Part shown: positions 62,429 to 64,000 of the stretch, one piece after another
Layout of the letters: each line of letters opens with the position of its first letter
Numbering within the stretch: the first letter of the stretch is position 1
Assembly: GCF_016714285.1 (NCBI RefSeq)
Contig: NZ_JADJNN010000003.1
Location: forward strand, 434,001 to 498,000
Length of the DNA: 64,000 bases
Direction of reading: 5' to 3'
From: Nannocystis sp.
GTDB lineage: Bacteria; Myxococcota_A; Polyangia; Nannocystales; Nannocystaceae
Notes under the pieces: model-generated
What the model saw: only the letters and a program-made list of their open reading frames with translations
What the model was told of the DNA's origin: nothing
The model's database searches: none
Made by a program: the position numbers and the translations under genes

Positions 62429-64000
62429 GTGCTTCGCTCGTGTCCCCGGCTGCTCGCCCTGTGCGGCGCCTTGCAGCTCTCTGCCTGCGCGCAGCGGCTG
62501 GAGGACGTGCGCGGGGTCGAGTCGTACATCACGAAGATCGAGCTCGACGGGGTGCACCACTTCAAGAAGCGAGAGCTCCTCGCCTACCTCAACATCGGCG
62601 AGAGCTCGCGCCTGATCTGGAGGCCGAAGTACCCGTTCACCGAGGCCATGTTGCCGGTCGACGCGGCGCGGATCCTCGAGCTGTACCGGGCCCACGGCTA
62701 CTACGAGGCCGAGGTCGTCTCGATGGTGCCGTTCACCCGAGTCGGCCGCACGCACCTGCTCGGCAAGCACGCGGGTGAGCGGTTTGCCGGCAAGACGCGG
62801 ATCAGGATCGTGGTCCGCGAGGGCGCGCCGACCCGGGTCGAGACCCTGACGATGCGCTGGCCCGAGGGCTTCCCCGCGGGCCCGCCCGATCCGAAGGCCG
62901 AGCCTGACGCGATCGAGGAGGCCAGCACCTTGCACGAGGGCGAGGCCTTCGAGATCCCGAAGTTGAACGCCTCGCGCGAGCTGCTGCAGCGGCGCATGCA
63001 GGACCGCGGCTACGCGTTCGCCAAGGTCGAGGAGTCGGCGGTGGTCGACCCCGGCCGCGCCGTCGTGGTGGACTTCGCGCTGCGCCCCGGGCCCCACGTG
63101 AAGATCGGGCGCATCACGATCGAGGGCCTGGTCGGCGTGCCCGAGCGCCTGGTCCGCAACGAGATCGACTACGCCCCGGGCATGCGCTTCTCGCCGGCCC
63201 TGCTCACGCGCATCGAGCAGACGATCTACGGCATGGACGTGTTCTCGTCGGTCTCGATCGACACCGACGACGCGGCCAGCCCCGGGGGCACCGTCGACCT
63301 CACGGTCCACGTCGTCGAGGCGCAGACCCAGACGATCAAGCTCGGCCCCGGCATCGGCATCGACCCGGTCCGCTGGGAGCAGCGCGGCACCCTCCTCTAC
63401 TCGCACCGCAACCTCGGCCACAGCCTCACCCGCTTCGACCTGCGCGTCACCGCCGGCTACGCCGAGCTGCCCTCGCTGCTGCGCCCCGAGGCCCACGGCC
63501 CGCTGGTGCGCATCGAGCCGAGGTTCCAGAAGAAGGGCTTCCTCGAGAAGCGCACGGTCTGGACCCTCGCGCCGGGCTTCGAGCTCGGGATCTGGCAGGG
63601 CTATCAGTTCTACGCGCCGTCGCTGCGCATGGGCCCCTCGCGCTTCTTCGGCAAGCACGTCGAGCTGGGGCTCACCTACAACGCCCGCTTCGTCGACTTC
63701 TTCAACGTGTCGCCGGCGCTGCGGGCCAGCGACTCGATCCTCGGGCTCGACTTCCGCGACCCGTACTTCGTCAGCTACCTCGAGCCCGAGCTCAACCTGT
63801 ACTTCGTCGACTCGATCCTGCGCCCGAAGAACGGGGCGATCATCAACGCGGTGTACGACATCGCCGGGCTCGGCGGCAACTTCAGCTTCCACAAGTTCCA
63901 GCCGACCCTGCGCCTCTACTACACGCCGCACGAGCGCATCACCGTGGCGGCGCGGGCGTCGGTCGGCTTCATGTTCCCGTTCGGCAAGCGGGCCGGCACG
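62429..64000 (+). CDS. Omp85 (BamA/TamA-like) outer membrane assembly protein, 3' end cut
   Basis: Outer membrane protein insertion factor; the gene runs off the right edge. GTG 62429 begins a signal with lipobox LSAC, unusual for Omp85. POTRA domains begin YITKIELDGVHHFKKRELLA, then VKIGRITIEGLVGVPERLVR. The barrel part starts around TIKLGPGIGIDPVRWEQRG. This subgroup (longer, Cys at +1) is seen in myxobacteria; BamA or TamA identity is not settled by eye. Confidence 0.88.
   Translation, partial: MLRSCPRLLALCGALQLSACAQRLEDVRGVESYITKIELDGVHHFKKRELLAYLNIGESSRLIWRPKYPFTEAMLPVDAARILELYRAHGYYEAEVVSMVPFTRVGRTHLLGKHAGERFAGKTRIRIVVREGAPTRVETLTMRWPEGFPAGPPDPKAEPDAIEEASTLHEGEAFEIPKLNASRELLQRRMQDRGYAFAKVEESAVVDPGRAVVVDFALRPGPHVKIGRITIEGLVGVPERLVRNEIDYAPGMRFSPALLTRIEQTIYGMDVFSSVSIDTDDAASPGGTVDLTVHVVEAQTQTIKLGPGIGIDPVRWEQRGTLLYSHRNLGHSLTRFDLRVTAGYAELPSLLRPEAHGPLVRIEPRFQKKGFLEKRTVWTLAPGFELGIWQGYQFYAPSLRMGPSRFFGKHVELGLTYNARFVDFFNVSPALRASDSILGLDFRDPYFVSYLEPELNLYFVDSILRPKNGAIINAVYDIAGLGGNFSFHKFQPTLRLYYTPHERITVAARASVGFMFPFGKRAGT

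Overview
The window is very GC-rich (about 70% or more by eye) and reads as a chromosomal segment of a myxobacterium or close deltaproteobacterial relative, possibly Nannocystis- or Plesiocystis-like. That placement is inferred from gene content: Ser/Thr kinases fused to TPR arrays, many prolipoproteins, DUF4215 cysteine-rich repeat and fibro-slime proteins, and Omp85, Pal and CpoB envelope genes. I recognised no tRNA, rRNA, IS element, CRISPR array or phage module. Long open frames lie antisense to most genes because of the GC-rich third codon position; I treated them as artefacts.

Layout. 1-6.7 kb: an S41 lipoprotein protease (cut by the left edge), a DUF2914-like lipoprotein, a TerB-SPFH pair, bioD, and a DoxX/LysR divergent pair. 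6.7-17.4 kb: a repeat-bearing intergenic stretch, a TPR-kinase, an esterase lipoprotein, a GST, a VWA protein, a lipoprotein, and a ClpV/TssH-like AAA+ gene with an apparent frameshift. 17.4-24.4 kb: a signal-peptide/TPR membrane protein, an ordered array of short palindromes, a second TPR-kinase, and cpoB and pal. 24.8-29.9 kb: a probable operon of two unknowns, murA, hisG, one unknown and a pentameric ligand-gated ion channel. It converges on hutU-hutI (29.9-32.8 kb). 32.8-39.4 kb: a DUF4215/fibrinogen-like lipoprotein, Maf, a winged-helix regulator, and a three-gene operon of two heme-motif lipoproteins around a DUF1501 protein. 39.4-48 kb: pdxA-uvrA, a DUF3108 protein, a tail-anchored kinase with a gamma-carbonic anhydrase, and a fibro-slime lipoprotein. 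48.1-51.4 kb: a GNAT-fold acyltransferase, an acyl carrier protein and a fatty acyl-AMP ligase, resembling the acylation half of bacterial ceramide synthesis. 51.4-64 kb: a histone-deacetylase-fold protein with a C-terminal extension, a fused 5-oxoprolinase, an Lgt-like membrane protein, an RlmM-like methyltransferase, an MpaB-type oxygenase and the start of an Omp85 protein.

The genes fall into three broad groups: envelope biogenesis (murA, pal, cpoB, Lgt-like, Omp85, many lipoproteins), signalling (three kinases, the ion channel, two regulators), and core metabolism (bioD, hisG, hut, pdxA, 5-oxoprolinase).

The least explained signal is DNA-level. A 16-bp interrupted palindrome, CTGTCCNNNNGGACAG, occurs six times exactly and many more times in degenerate form. 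It lies inside unrelated genes in different reading frames and forms an eight-unit array at 18898-19077 with 22- or 27-bp spacing. I think it is a candidate highly iterated palindrome. Other notable items are the ceramide-type cassette, the ion channel, and several perfect inverted repeats close to gene starts.
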